A DNA stretch of 64,000 nucleotides from Oscillospiraceae bacterium (lineage in GTDB: Bacteria > Bacillota > Clostridia > Lachnospirales > Lachnospiraceae), in assembly GCA_021771715.1 (NCBI GenBank), contig JAETOO010000003.1, positions 62,001 through 126,000 of the forward strand. The letters are read 5' to 3'. Below the pieces are notes generated by a model. The model ran no database searches. It worked only from the letters and a program-made list of their open reading frames with translations, and was not told the origin of the DNA. Positions within the stretch are counted from its first letter, which is position 1. The number at the start of each line of letters is the position of its first letter. Below are positions 18,348-26,938 of the stretch, piece after piece. A program made the position numbers and the translations under genes.

Positions 18348-19022
18348 TTACCACGCCGTGTATTCCTTCATGACATCGAGGAACCGCTTTACATTCTCTG
18401 CGCGGTCATTTGAAAAGACCGCGGAGCCAGCGACGCAGATGTTGGCCCCGGCCTCGAGCACGGTGCGGATGGTCGATGCGTTGATGCCGCCGTCGACCTC
18501 GATGTCGAGCGGCAGGCCGCGCTCCTGGGCGATGCTGCGCAGGCTGCGGATCTTCTCGGTCATCTGCGGGATGTACTTCTGCCCGCCGAAGCCCGGGTTG
18601 ACCGTCATGATCAGTACCATGTCCACATCGTCGAGCACATAGTCGAGCGCGGAGAGCGGGGTCGCCGGGTTCAGCGCGACACCGGCGCGCACGCCGCACG
18701 CGTGGATGGCCTGCAGGGTGCGGTGCAGATGCGTTGACGCCTCCGCGTGAACCGTGATGCCGTCAGCGCCGCAGTCCGCGAACGCCTGGATATACCGCTC
18801 CGGCTGCTCCATCATCAGATGCACATCGAAGAAGCAGCTTGTCTCCTTGCGGATGGACGCGATGACCGGCATCCCAAAAGAAACGCTGGGCACAAACATA
18901 CCGTCCATCACGTCAATATGCAGATACTCGGCGCCTGCGTCTGTGACTGCGCGGATATCGTCTCCGAGCCGGTTGAAATCGGCGGAGAGAATCGAGGGCG
19001 CCAGAATATTGTTTCGTTCCAT
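18348..19022 (-). CDS. rpe: Ribulose-phosphate 3-epimerase
   Basis: About 224 residues, normal length. Interconverts ribulose-5-phosphate and xylulose-5-phosphate in the pentose phosphate pathway. The TIM-barrel motifs LAPSILSADF, HIDVMDGMFVP, DVHLMMEQP, VNPGFGGQ and VDGGIN hold the metal-binding histidines and the two catalytic aspartates. The start at 19022 lies nine bases after GGGAGG; an in-frame ATG at 19028 is only three bases from it. It is convergent with rsgA. Confidence 0.94.
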   Translation of the reverse strand: MERNNILAPSILSADFNRLGDDIRAVTDAGAEYLHIDVMDGMFVPSVSFGMPVIASIRKETSCFFDVHLMMEQPERYIQAFADCGADGITVHAEASTHLHRTLQAIHACGVRAGVALNPATPLSALDYVLDDVDMVLIMTVNPGFGGQKYIPQMTEKIRSLRSIAQERGLPLDIEVDGGINASTIRTVLEAGANICVAGSAVFSNDRAENVKRFLDVMKEYTAW

Positions 19023-19179
19023 GTTCATAGTCCTCCCATCTGCCTGCACTGGCAGGCCAGCTATTGTGTAAGCAGCAGCTTTTTTTCTGCCTGACTGCTC
19101 TTATTGTACTACAGAATCCCGAAAAATGCTATCGATTTGCGGCAGCTTTGCAATACACAGAGAGACGGTTTTCTTACTC

Positions 19180-20310
19180 TCAGAGCAGAATCCCGATCGC
19201 GCCGAGAACCGCGAGAAAGGCGAGGTTCCAGCAGGTAAACACGAGCAGATAGCGTCCGCGCTGCTGCGGGTAATGCAGGCTGACCTGTTTGTAGGAGATC
19301 AGGCTGGCCATCGAGGCGATCAGGGTGCCGAGACCTCCGAGATTTGTGCCGATGATCAGCTCACGCCACTCATCGGTGAAGCCGGAGAGAAGCAGCGCTG
19401 CCGGCACGTTGCTGATGATCTGGCTGGCGCCGATCGCAATGACGCGGGTGTGCCCTTCGAGAATGGAGAGCAGGAAGGAATGAAACGCGGGAATCCTGCC
19501 CATATTGCCGATGAAGAGAAAGAAACACACAAACGTCGCGAGCAGGGAGTAGTCGACCTTCGCGAGCAGGGAGCGGTTTTTTATAACAGCAGCTGCGAGG
19601 ACGATGACAAACAGCGCCGCCGTCGGAATCAGATCCAGGACGGACAGCAGACAGAGCAAAAAGAGTGCGACGTAGAGTGGAAGCTGGTTTTGCTTGTCCG
19701 CGGAGCCGTCGGGCAGGACAGAGTCTGCGGCAAAGGCTTTGGTGCCCGGCTTCTTTTTTGCGTATCCCAACAGAATGCAGAGGGCGAGGAGCAGGCCGGA
19801 GGCAGCTGCGAAGGGCAGGGTGATTCCGAGAAACTGCGCGATGGTGAACCCGGCGCGGGAATACAGGTACAGATTCTGCGGATTGCCGATCGGAGTCAGC
19901 ATGCTGCCGAGGTTGGCGGCAATCGTCATCAGTGTGACCGTGAAGCAGAGCGCTTCGGTCATGTCCGCCATGTGCAGGACGAGCAGGGCGAGCGGGACGA
20001 AGGTGATCAGCGCCACGTCATTTGTGATCAGCATACTGCAGAAAAAGCAGAGCGATACAAGCACAAATGCGATGCCCCTTGGCGATTGGAACCGGCCGAG
20101 CAGCTTTCTCGCGGCTGCGTCGAATAGCCCCGACTCCCGGAACCCGGCCATCACGACCATCAGGGAGAAAAGTGTCATCAGCGTGTCGGTGTCAATATAC
20201 CCCGCATATCCGGCATCCGGCGGAACCAGAAAGCAGGAAATGACTGCCAGCACAAAGGCGGCCGCCAGGACCGTCTCGGTTTTCAGAAAATGAAAGATTT
20301 TTGTGCACAT
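19180..20310 (-). CDS. ArsB/NhaD/SLC13-like anion permease
   Basis: About 376 residues with 10-11 hydrophobic segments. The pattern LITNDVALITFVPLAL and the SMLTPIGNPQN motif are hallmarks of the ion transporter superfamily holding ArsB, NhaD and citrate or dicarboxylate carriers. The substrate cannot be told: members move arsenite, citrate, dicarboxylates or sodium/proton. The start at 20310 follows GAGGTAGGTTTT; the frame extends further upstream without a good ribosome site. It stands alone with its own promoter at 20359-20387. No ars genes are nearby, which weakens an arsenic role. Confidence 0.82.
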   Translation of the reverse strand: MCTKIFHFLKTETVLAAAFVLAVISCFLVPPDAGYAGYIDTDTLMTLFSLMVVMAGFRESGLFDAAARKLLGRFQSPRGIAFVLVSLCFFCSMLITNDVALITFVPLALLVLHMADMTEALCFTVTLMTIAANLGSMLTPIGNPQNLYLYSRAGFTIAQFLGITLPFAAASGLLLALCILLGYAKKKPGTKAFAADSVLPDGSADKQNQLPLYVALFLLCLLSVLDLIPTAALFVIVLAAAVIKNRSLLAKVDYSLLATFVCFFLFIGNMGRIPAFHSFLLSILEGHTRVIAIGASQIISNVPAALLLSGFTDEWRELIIGTNLGGLGTLIASMASLISYKQVSLHYPQQRGRYLLVFTCWNLAFLAVLGAIGILL

Positions 20311-20358
20311 AAAACCTACCTCGTATCTTGAGAATTGCCGCTGCAAAACGGCGAGTCC

Positions 20359-20387
20359 ATTCTATCACGGCGGAGATGGAAAGTCAC
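20359..20387 (-). promoter_or_regulatory. Promoter of the anion permease gene
   Basis: On the reverse strand GTGACT (20382-20387), 17 bases, TAGAAT (20359-20364) with an upstream TG, an extended -10. Confidence 0.5.
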
Positions 20388-20471
20388 GGGAATTGTTGCA
20401 GATCAGAGGTAATAAAAAGCGGAAAGGGAAAGCACAATCCAGACGGAACCGGCGATGTTGTCAAGAACTAT

Positions 20472-20500
20472 TTGTGGATCAGCAGGAAATCGACTATAAT
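20472..20500 (+). promoter_or_regulatory. Promoter of the QueG-like gene
   Basis: TTGTGG (20472-20477), 17 bases, TATAAT (20495-20500). Confidence 0.6.
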
Positions 20501-20565
20501 AGGGGAAACATTAGATTGTGGTATTCCATAGTTAGAAATCTGGAATTTTTATGGGAGGGTGGGAC

Positions 20566-21606
20566 ATGAGCTTGAACGCATCGGATCTCGTGAATAAGGC
20601 AATAGAGTTTGGCTTTGATAAGTGCGGAATTATTTCTGTCGGAATGATGGCCGAATATGAAGACAGACTGGAAGAACGTATGGAGCATTTTCCCCAGACA
20701 AAAGAAAAGTATGAAGCCTTTAAACGTTTTGCACATTTACAGGAAGCGTATCCGTGGGCTAAGGCTATCGTGATTTGTTCTTTTTGGTACGGAAGGTATC
20801 GTATTCCTGATGAATTGCAGGGGTGCATTGCAAAGTATTATTTGACTGACGGAAGAAGAAACACAGAATCAAAAGGATATCAGACAAGTGTTGCGTTTGA
20901 AAGATATCTCACAGATTGTGGGTTTCGGGTGGCAACTGACAGAGAGTTTGGCATCACGGCTTTGCGCTGGGCGGCTATGAAGGCAGGAATCGGAATCATT
21001 CGCAAGAATAACTTCTTTTACACAGAAAAAGGTTCCTATCAATATTTAGAAGCCTTTTTGATTGATGTCCCGTTACAATATATCGCTGAAACTCACGTCA
21101 GACCATGTGCGGAAAACTGTGATCGATGTAGAAAGGCATGTCCGACCGGCTCACTGGAAGCACCCTATATGATGTGCAGAAACACCTGTGTTTCCTGTTT
21201 GACGACATGGGATGGATGGGATTTAAAATCAGAGCCTCTGCAGAACCGATTCGGGAAATGGATTTATGGCTGTGACTCGTGCCAGGATGCCTGCCCTTAT
21301 AATCGAAATGCATGGAAAGACGAAGAAGAGTTTCCCGGCCTTGCTGAATGGGGCGATTCTTTGTCCTACTCCAAAATTGTTCTTTCAGATTACGGGTGGC
21401 TTGCATCTGTTGTACAGCCTAAGTTGTGGTATATTCCCAGTGGGAAAGAGTGGAGATATAAGACAAATGCGTTAAACGCGATGCTGAATCATTATGAGCC
21501 GGATTATCTGCCTGTTATAAAAGAAGCGCGTAAGGATGAATATGCCGAAGTGCGAGCTATGGCAAACTGGGTGCTTGAGGAAATTCAAAAGAGAAGCATT
21601 ACCTAG
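20566..21606 (+). CDS. Epoxyqueuosine reductase (QueG)-like 4Fe-4S protein
   Basis: About 346 residues. Two ferredoxin-type clusters are predicted from CAENCDRCRKACP and CDSCQDACP with further cysteines in CRNTCVSC. The N-terminal half resembles the cobalamin-binding part of QueG and related reductive dehalogenase-like proteins. QueG reduces epoxyqueuosine to queuosine in tRNA. The spacing of the middle cysteines (CRNTCVSCLT instead of the usual RCISY-type stretch) departs from classical QueG, so this may be a paralogue with another role. The ATG at 20566 follows GGAGGGTGGG. It ends in an 8-bp convergent overlap with the CPBP gene. GC content and codon use are clearly lower than in flanking genes. 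Confidence 0.72.
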   Translation: MSLNASDLVNKAIEFGFDKCGIISVGMMAEYEDRLEERMEHFPQTKEKYEAFKRFAHLQEAYPWAKAIVICSFWYGRYRIPDELQGCIAKYYLTDGRRNTESKGYQTSVAFERYLTDCGFRVATDREFGITALRWAAMKAGIGIIRKNNFFYTEKGSYQYLEAFLIDVPLQYIAETHVRPCAENCDRCRKACPTGSLEAPYMMCRNTCVSCLTTWDGWDLKSEPLQNRFGKWIYGCDSCQDACPYNRNAWKDEEEFPGLAEWGDSLSYSKIVLSDYGWLASVVQPKLWYIPSGKEWRYKTNALNAMLNHYEPDYLPVIKEARKDEYAEVRAMANWVLEEIQKRSIT

Positions 21607-22336
21607 CGCCCGGGGCGTTTTGCTGCCGCAAACGGGACCGTTTCACTATCCATAGCGCATATCCGAGAGAAATAGCACATAGTGCGGCAGAAGTAACGAT
21701 ATTCCACATCCGCGTTCCTTCGACAGAGAAAACGCTTAGCGAGTTGACAATGCCATGCGTAATGATACATGGCATAAGGCTCTTTCCTTTGTAGAAAATA
21801 ATGGTAAAAAGAAAGCCGATTGCGCTTGCATAGCAAATTTGTAAAATTGTAGGTAACAGATCTGCACCGTTCAATAAATTCACAAGATGGCCAATGCCAA
21901 ACGTGATACTTGAAATCAGGATGGCCTGCTTCGGATTGCTCTTGTAGATCGCCTTGAAAAGAAGCCCGCGGAAAATAACTTCTTCCAAAAATCCTACGCA
22001 AACCATACTCAAAATATGCAGCACGGTTTCCTCAGGAGAAACATTCATTGCAACCCCGTTCCACAGATTCGTGGTCATAAGCAGGAGAAGCGGTGTAAAG
22101 TATAAATAATCCTTCCAGTTTCCCTGAAACAGACACAAGCCATATGTTTCTGACAGGTTCTGTTTTTTAATCCAGAGAAAAAGAACCAATGCTGAAAGGA
22201 CACCTACCGGGGCAGTGATTATTTTTTCAACACCCAAAGACTGGGAAACATCATCTGCCACGCTGAACAAGACAACATAGCCTATAATCCAGACAATCGC
22301 AAAGGTCAATTCGTTTTTTTCATATAACTGTTTCAT
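21599..22336 (-). CDS. CPBP-family intramembrane metalloprotease
   Basis: 245 residues with seven or eight hydrophobic segments. The CPBP/Abi motifs are present: EEVIFRG (EExxxR), FGIGH (FxxxH) and the third histidine in THGIVNS. Family members cleave prenylated or membrane proteins, and bacterial ones are linked to bacteriocin immunity or signalling. The start overlaps the TetR stop by four bases (ATGA) behind GGGAGGAAGC, so the two genes are translated together and the regulator probably controls it. It belongs to the AT-rich island. Confidence 0.85.
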   Translation of the reverse strand: MKQLYEKNELTFAIVWIIGYVVLFSVADDVSQSLGVEKIITAPVGVLSALVLFLWIKKQNLSETYGLCLFQGNWKDYLYFTPLLLLMTTNLWNGVAMNVSPEETVLHILSMVCVGFLEEVIFRGLLFKAIYKSNPKQAILISSITFGIGHLVNLLNGADLLPTILQICYASAIGFLFTIIFYKGKSLMPCIITHGIVNSLSVFSVEGTRMWNIVTSAALCAISLGYALWIVKRSRLRQQNAPGAR

Positions 22337-22905
22337 TCTGCTTCCTCCCGAACGGCTAAGATCGCACCCCTGTATGCCCGTTCCAAATGAGCCTTTATGA
22401 GTTCTTCATCGTATTCCAATGAATTGTTCGCAATGATACTGGCATATCCATGAGCGAACATGGATATTGTTAAAAAAACTTCTTTTGTCTGCGCTCTATT
22501 CATTCCTGTTGCTTCCTTCATTGCGGAGAGAACAGGCGTGAGTTCTTCGGAATCGATCATTTCAAGCAAACTGTTTCCAACAACAAAGCCTGATTGGAAG
22601 AGAAAACAAAATAAATGCGGTTCTTCAATCGCAAAACGAATATAATTCAATCCAATTCCAAGCATCACTCCATTTTGCGGCTTTTCAATTTTCATCAAAT
22701 AGTCCGTATGATATCTGTCAGATGTTTCATACACGGCTTTTTTCAGCTCCTCAATCGTCGCAAAATGATACATGACAGGCTGAGTGGAACAGTTCAGCCT
22801 CTTTGCAACCGTCCTTGCATTTATAGTATCCGCGCCCATTTCCCGGGCAACTTCAAACGCTGCGTTGATGATCATATCTTTTGTGATTTTGGGTTTCGGC
22901 GGCAT
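22333..22905 (-). CDS. TetR/AcrR-family transcriptional regulator
   Basis: 190 residues. The N-terminal helix-turn-helix covers about residues 10-50, with RTVAKRLNCSTQPVMYHF as the recognition part; the C-terminal ligand domain is unassigned. It probably represses its own operon with the CPBP protease through the palindrome at 22930-22943, which overlaps its predicted transcription start. It has no drug-pump partner, which is unusual for TetR regulators. Confidence 0.88.
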   Translation of the reverse strand: MPPKPKITKDMIINAAFEVAREMGADTINARTVAKRLNCSTQPVMYHFATIEELKKAVYETSDRYHTDYLMKIEKPQNGVMLGIGLNYIRFAIEEPHLFCFLFQSGFVVGNSLLEMIDSEELTPVLSAMKEATGMNRAQTKEVFLTISMFAHGYASIIANNSLEYDEELIKAHLERAYRGAILAVREEAE

Positions 22906-22929
22906 GATTGCTTCTCCGTTTTATTTTCG

Positions 22930-22943
22930 ATGTTATATAACAT
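22930..22943. promoter_or_regulatory. Palindromic operator, probable TetR site
   Basis: ATGTTATATAACAT is a perfect 14-bp palindrome two bases downstream of the -10 box, covering the expected +1. The regulator gene begins 25 bases further on. Confidence 0.75.
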
Positions 22944-22945
22944 GA

Positions 22946-22974
22946 ATTATACTTATGCTGTTCCAATTTGTCAA
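22946..22974 (-). promoter_or_regulatory. Consensus promoter of the tetR-CPBP operon
   Basis: Reverse strand TTGACA (22969-22974), 17 bases, TATAAT (22946-22951): a perfect sigma-A consensus. Confidence 0.88.
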
Positions 22975-23052
22975 GTTCTCAGATGAGTGTTTCGTAAAAA
23001 GTTACAGACAGAATTATCGTTTATGCCGCTGTTCCCGGATCCCGATAGGGAC

Positions 23053-23081
23053 TTGTCCATCTTGCAATCCTTCGGTATAAT
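23053..23081 (+). promoter_or_regulatory. Promoter of cutC
   Basis: TTGTCC (23053-23058), 17 bases, TATAAT (23076-23081), 45 bases before the start. Confidence 0.7.
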
Positions 23082-23125
23082 ATATTCGCACAATGTTGTT
23101 TTGAAAATCGGAGAGGGGGAGACGG

Positions 23126-23872
23126 ATGAAGTCGTTTTTGTTGGAGGTGTGCGCGGACTCGGTCGAGTCGGTGCTGGCGGCCGAGGAGGGCGGCGCGGAC
23201 CGCATCGAGCTGTGCGGGAATATTGTGATCGGGGGCACGACGCCGGACGTGAATCTGTACCGGGAGATCCGGGCGAGGAGCGGGATTCGGATCCATGCGC
23301 TGATCCGGCCGCGGTTCGGCGATTTCTGCTATACGGACTGTGAGTGCGCGGTCATGGAGCGTGATATTCAGATGTTCAGGGAGCTCGGCGCACAGGGCGT
23401 CGTGATCGGGGCGCTGGAGCCGGACGGCGGGCTGGCGCTTCCCGTCATGGAGCGTCTTGTGCGTGCGGCGGGCGGGATGTCGGTCACGCTGCACCGTGCG
23501 TTCGATATGTGCCGGGATCCGTTTGCGGCGATGGAGCAGGCGATTGCTCTGGGAATCGACACGATCCTGACCTCCGGGCAGCAAAATGCCTGCCGGGACG
23601 GTGCGGCGCTGCTTCGGGAGCTGCAGGAGAGGAGCGCCGGCAGGATCCGCATTATGGCGGGCGCCGGTGTCGATGCGTCGGTGATCCCCGAGCTCTACCG
23701 CGAGACCGGCATCACGGCGTATCACATGACCGGGAAGGCGGCGCTCGAGAGCCCGATGCAATTCCGCAGGCAGGAGGTTTGTATGGGACTTCCGTCCTTT
23801 AGTGAGTACACGCTGTTTCGGACCGACGCAGGGAAAATCCGGGAGGCGAGGGCAGTGCTGGACGCTCTGTAA
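23126..23872 (+). CDS. cutC: CutC-family protein
   Basis: 248 residues, typical length. The family motifs LLEVCADSVESV, GADRIELC, GGTTPD, RPRFGDF and LTSGQQ are present in a TIM-barrel fold. CutC was named for copper tolerance in E. coli, but its biochemical role is unsettled. It has a good promoter and a GGAGAGGGGGAGACGG ribosome region. GC content returns to the chromosomal level here, so the AT-rich island ends upstream. Confidence 0.9.
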   Translation: MKSFLLEVCADSVESVLAAEEGGADRIELCGNIVIGGTTPDVNLYREIRARSGIRIHALIRPRFGDFCYTDCECAVMERDIQMFRELGAQGVVIGALEPDGGLALPVMERLVRAAGGMSVTLHRAFDMCRDPFAAMEQAIALGIDTILTSGQQNACRDGAALLRELQERSAGRIRIMAGAGVDASVIPELYRETGITAYHMTGKAALESPMQFRRQEVCMGLPSFSEYTLFRTDAGKIREARAVLDAL

Positions 23873-23910
23873 AGCGAGAGCGAAAATAAACGAAAGCTGC
23901 AATTTTCCTA

Positions 23911-23939
23911 TTGCGCAATCGGAGCTTCGCACGTATAAT
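23911..23939 (+). promoter_or_regulatory. Promoter of the uracil permease gene
   Basis: TTGCGC (23911-23916), 17 bases, TATAAT (23934-23939), 49 bases before the start. Confidence 0.6.
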
Positions 23940-23988
23940 GTATGTCGATTATTGTAACCGGTTCAATGCAACGGAAGAGGAGGATGTT

Positions 23989-25395
23989 ATGAACAACTCA
24001 AACGGAGTAATACGTGATGCAAGACAACTGGGGATTCCGAAGATGCTGCTGCTGGGGCTGCAGCACATGTTCGCGATGTTCGGCGCGACGATCTTGGTGC
24101 CGATCCTGGTCAACAGCTACTTCAGCGATGCGTGCGGGGAGCCGCTCACAAAGGGCCTGACAGTGGCGGTGACGCTTTTCTGCGCGGGCTTTGGAACTCT
24201 GTTTTTCCATGTCTGTGCGAAGATGAAGGTGCCGGCGTTTTTGGGCTCGTCCTTCGCATTTCTCGGCGGTTTCTCGACGGTCGCGAACCTGAACACGGGG
24301 ATCTACGAGAACATGGCGGCGAATGAGAAGGCGGCGTACGCGTGCGGCGGCATCGTGGTGGCAGGACTGCTCTATCTGGTGCTGGCGCTGATCATCCGCC
24401 TGGTGGGAGTCAAGCGTGTCATGCGCTATCTGCCGCCGGTCGTGACAGGCCCGGTCATCATCTGCATCGGACTGAGCCTCGCGTCATCGGCGATCGGCAA
24501 TGCGTCGACAAACTGGTTCCTCGCGTTTGTGGCGCTGGCTGTGATCATTGTCTTCAATATCTGGGGCAAGGGCATGTTCAAGATTATCCCGATCCTGATG
24601 GGAGTCGTGATCTCCTACGCGGTCGCGGTGATCATGAACGCCTGCGGCATCAAGAATCCGGACGGAAGCGCGATCCTCGACTTTACGACGGTCGCATCGG
24701 CGAGCTTTGTCGGGCTGCCGCCGTTCCAGCTGTGCAAATTTGACCTGACTGCGGTGCTCGTCATGGCGCCGATCGCGATCGCGACGATGATGGAGCACAT
24801 CGGGGACATGTCGGCGATCTCGGCGACCGTCGGGGAGAATTACCTGGCGGATCCGGGTCTTCACCGCACCTTGATGGGCGACGGCCTTGCGACCTCACTG
24901 GCCGGCCTGGTCGGCGGCCCGGCGAACACGACGTACGGCGAGAACACCGGCGTGCTCGAGCTCAGCCGTGTGCATGATCCGAGAGTGATCCGCCTCGCGG
25001 CAGTGTTTGCGATCATCGTCAGCTTTATCCCGAAGGTGTCTGCGATCATCAGCACGATGCCCTCTTCGATCATCGGCGGAGTCAGCTTCATGCTGTATGG
25101 TATGATCTCAGCGATCGGTGTGCGGAATGTGGTTGAGAACAAGGTCGATCTGACGAAGTCCCGCAATCTGATCATCGTGGGAGTGATCTTTGTCTGCGGC
25201 CTCGGCTTCGGCGGCGGCCTGACGTTCCATGTGGGCGGCACGTCGATCACGCTGACATCGCTCGCGATCGCGGCGATTGCGGGCATTCTGCTGAACATCA
25301 TCCTGCCGGGCAATGACTACGAGTTCGGCGTGAATCCGCAGGGAGACATCAACCGCGGCGTCAGCATGAATCCGGAGAAGCAGAAAAGAAAGTAA
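23989..25395 (+). CDS. uraA: NCS2-family uracil (uracil/xanthine) permease
   Basis: About 468 residues with some 14 hydrophobic segments. The NCS2 motifs MMEHIGDMSAI (with the substrate-binding glutamate) and GGPANTTYGENTGV are those of the uracil branch (UraA/PyrP); the xanthine branch differs in these positions. It should import uracil with protons for salvage. ATG 23989 follows AGGAGGATGTT; the upstream in-frame ATG at 23911 lies inside the promoter. No PyrR attenuator was recognised in the short leader. A bidirectional terminator follows. Confidence 0.9.
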   Translation: MNNSNGVIRDARQLGIPKMLLLGLQHMFAMFGATILVPILVNSYFSDACGEPLTKGLTVAVTLFCAGFGTLFFHVCAKMKVPAFLGSSFAFLGGFSTVANLNTGIYENMAANEKAAYACGGIVVAGLLYLVLALIIRLVGVKRVMRYLPPVVTGPVIICIGLSLASSAIGNASTNWFLAFVALAVIIVFNIWGKGMFKIIPILMGVVISYAVAVIMNACGIKNPDGSAILDFTTVASASFVGLPPFQLCKFDLTAVLVMAPIAIATMMEHIGDMSAISATVGENYLADPGLHRTLMGDGLATSLAGLVGGPANTTYGENTGVLELSRVHDPRVIRLAAVFAIIVSFIPKVSAIISTMPSSIIGGVSFMLYGMISAIGVRNVVENKVDLTKSRNLIIVGVIFVCGLGFGGGLTFHVGGTSITLTSLAIAAIAGILLNIILPGNDYEFGVNPQGDINRGVSMNPEKQKRK

Positions 25396-25423
25396 TCTCT
25401 GAATACGGGACAGTTTTATGATA

Positions 25424-25490
25424 AAAAAACTCTGCACCCTTTCTACCATGAGCTTTTAGGGCCTGGCGGGAGGTGGTGCAGAGTTTTTTT
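25424..25490. terminator. Bidirectional terminator between uraA and the MATE gene
   Basis: AAAAAACTCTGCACC (25424-25438) pairs with GGTGCAGAGTTTTTT (25475-25489), with A- and T-tracts on both edges, between convergent genes. Confidence 0.88.
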
Positions 25491-25554
25491 GAGCATTGCC
25501 GGAGGTGGCCGTGTTCGGTTTCATTGTCGTTCCCGGAGAATTGCTTTCCACTGA

Positions 25555-26925
25555 TTAATGTCCGACTGCCCGCTGCCATTTGGTGCCGCGGTAGCGCGAC
25601 ACGAAGCAGATGGCGCGGAAGAGCCAGTCGATGGTCATCGCGACCCAGATGCCAAAGACGCCCATGCCAAATTGGACGCCGAGCAGCCAGCTGAAGCCGA
25701 TCCGGAAGACCCACATGGAGAGGATCGAGAGCGCCATCGGATATTTGACGTCCGAGGCGGCGCGCAGCGTGTTCGGCAGCGTGAAGGACAGCGGCCAGAT
25801 CGTCAGGACGCACATGCCGTGGTACCAGATGATCTTGTGCGCGTAGCCGGCTGCCTCCGGGGAGAGATGGTAGAGCTCGATCACCGTAGGCAGCAGGGTG
25901 AGCACGATGACGTTCATCAGCAGGTTCGCGGCGTACACGATGAGCAGGAGCTTGCGGGTGTAGTAGCGCACTTGCGCGAAGTCCCCGGCGCCCACACAGC
26001 GCGACACGACGGTGAGCACGGCGAAGCCGACGGCCATGCCTGCGAGGTTCTGGAACACGCCGATACTGTTGCTGACCGCGTTCGCAGCGATGGAGGCGGT
26101 GCCGAAGCCGGACACGATGCTGAGCACGAGGATCTTGCCGAGCTGGAACATACTGTTCTCCAGGCCGTTCGGGATGCCGATGGCGAGGATCTTCTTGAGC
26201 AGCGGGAGATCGAAGCGGAGCGGCAGAGGAAACGAGATGTGGATCAGTTTCCCGGGATTCTTGAGCATCAGGAGAATGGCGAGTGCAGCCACGATGCGGG
26301 AGATCAGCGTCGGGATCGCCGCGCCGGCCACGCCCAGCTTCAGGCCGTAGATCAGGATCGCGTTTCCGGTCAGGTTGATGGCGTTCATCACCAGCGCCAT
26401 GTACATCGCCGTCTTCGAGTCGCCCATCGAGCGGAAGAGCGCGGCTCCCGTGTTGTAGAGCGCGATAAACGGGATGGAGGCGGCGACGATGAGCAGGTAG
26501 GTATTGCAGTTTCGCATGACATCCGGCTCGATGTTGCCGAACACGACGTGCAGAATAAACGGCCTGCCGAGGTAGGCGAGCGCCATGACGAAAACGGAAA
26601 AGATCGCGGTGAAGAGTACGAGCTGATCCGCGGCGCGCCGGGAGATGTCCGGCCGGTTCCGTCCCAGAGACTGGCCGCAGATCACGGCGCCGCCGGTTCC
26701 GAGCGCTGCGAACAGATTGATCAGCAGTACAAAGACCGTATCCACAAGGGATACGGCCGATACGGCTGATTCTCCGGCGCTCGCGACCATCATGGAGTCG
26801 GCGAGGCCGACGGTAACGGAGAGCAGCTGCTCGATCATCAGAGGAACGATCAGTGCCTTGAGCGCCTGGTTGTCAAAGAGATACCCGGAGGTATCTTTTT
26901 TTGTGTGAAGAAATGAAGCCTGCAT
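25555..26925 (-). CDS. MATE-family multidrug/polyspecific efflux transporter
   Basis: 456 residues with twelve predicted membrane segments in two similar halves. The start QALKALIVPLMIEQLL, the SMMVASAGESAVSAVSLVD stretch and the later paired repeats are typical of the NorM/DinF superfamily, which exports cations or drugs against sodium or proton gradients. Substrate unknown. The start lies 13 bases after the stop of the helicase fusion gene, with its AAAGG site in the gap, so the two are probably one transcript. Confidence 0.9.
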   Translation of the reverse strand: MQASFLHTKKDTSGYLFDNQALKALIVPLMIEQLLSVTVGLADSMMVASAGESAVSAVSLVDTVFVLLINLFAALGTGGAVICGQSLGRNRPDISRRAADQLVLFTAIFSVFVMALAYLGRPFILHVVFGNIEPDVMRNCNTYLLIVAASIPFIALYNTGAALFRSMGDSKTAMYMALVMNAINLTGNAILIYGLKLGVAGAAIPTLISRIVAALAILLMLKNPGKLIHISFPLPLRFDLPLLKKILAIGIPNGLENSMFQLGKILVLSIVSGFGTASIAANAVSNSIGVFQNLAGMAVGFAVLTVVSRCVGAGDFAQVRYYTRKLLLIVYAANLLMNVIVLTLLPTVIELYHLSPEAAGYAHKIIWYHGMCVLTIWPLSFTLPNTLRAASDVKYPMALSILSMWVFRIGFSWLLGVQFGMGVFGIWVAMTIDWLFRAICFVSRYRGTKWQRAVGH

Positions 26926-26938
26926 GATTCTTGCCTTT

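Noticed and set aside
21603-22001. A 132-codon reverse frame inside the CPBP gene
   Set aside because: Same strand but other frame; the CPBP frame has the full protease motifs and a good start.
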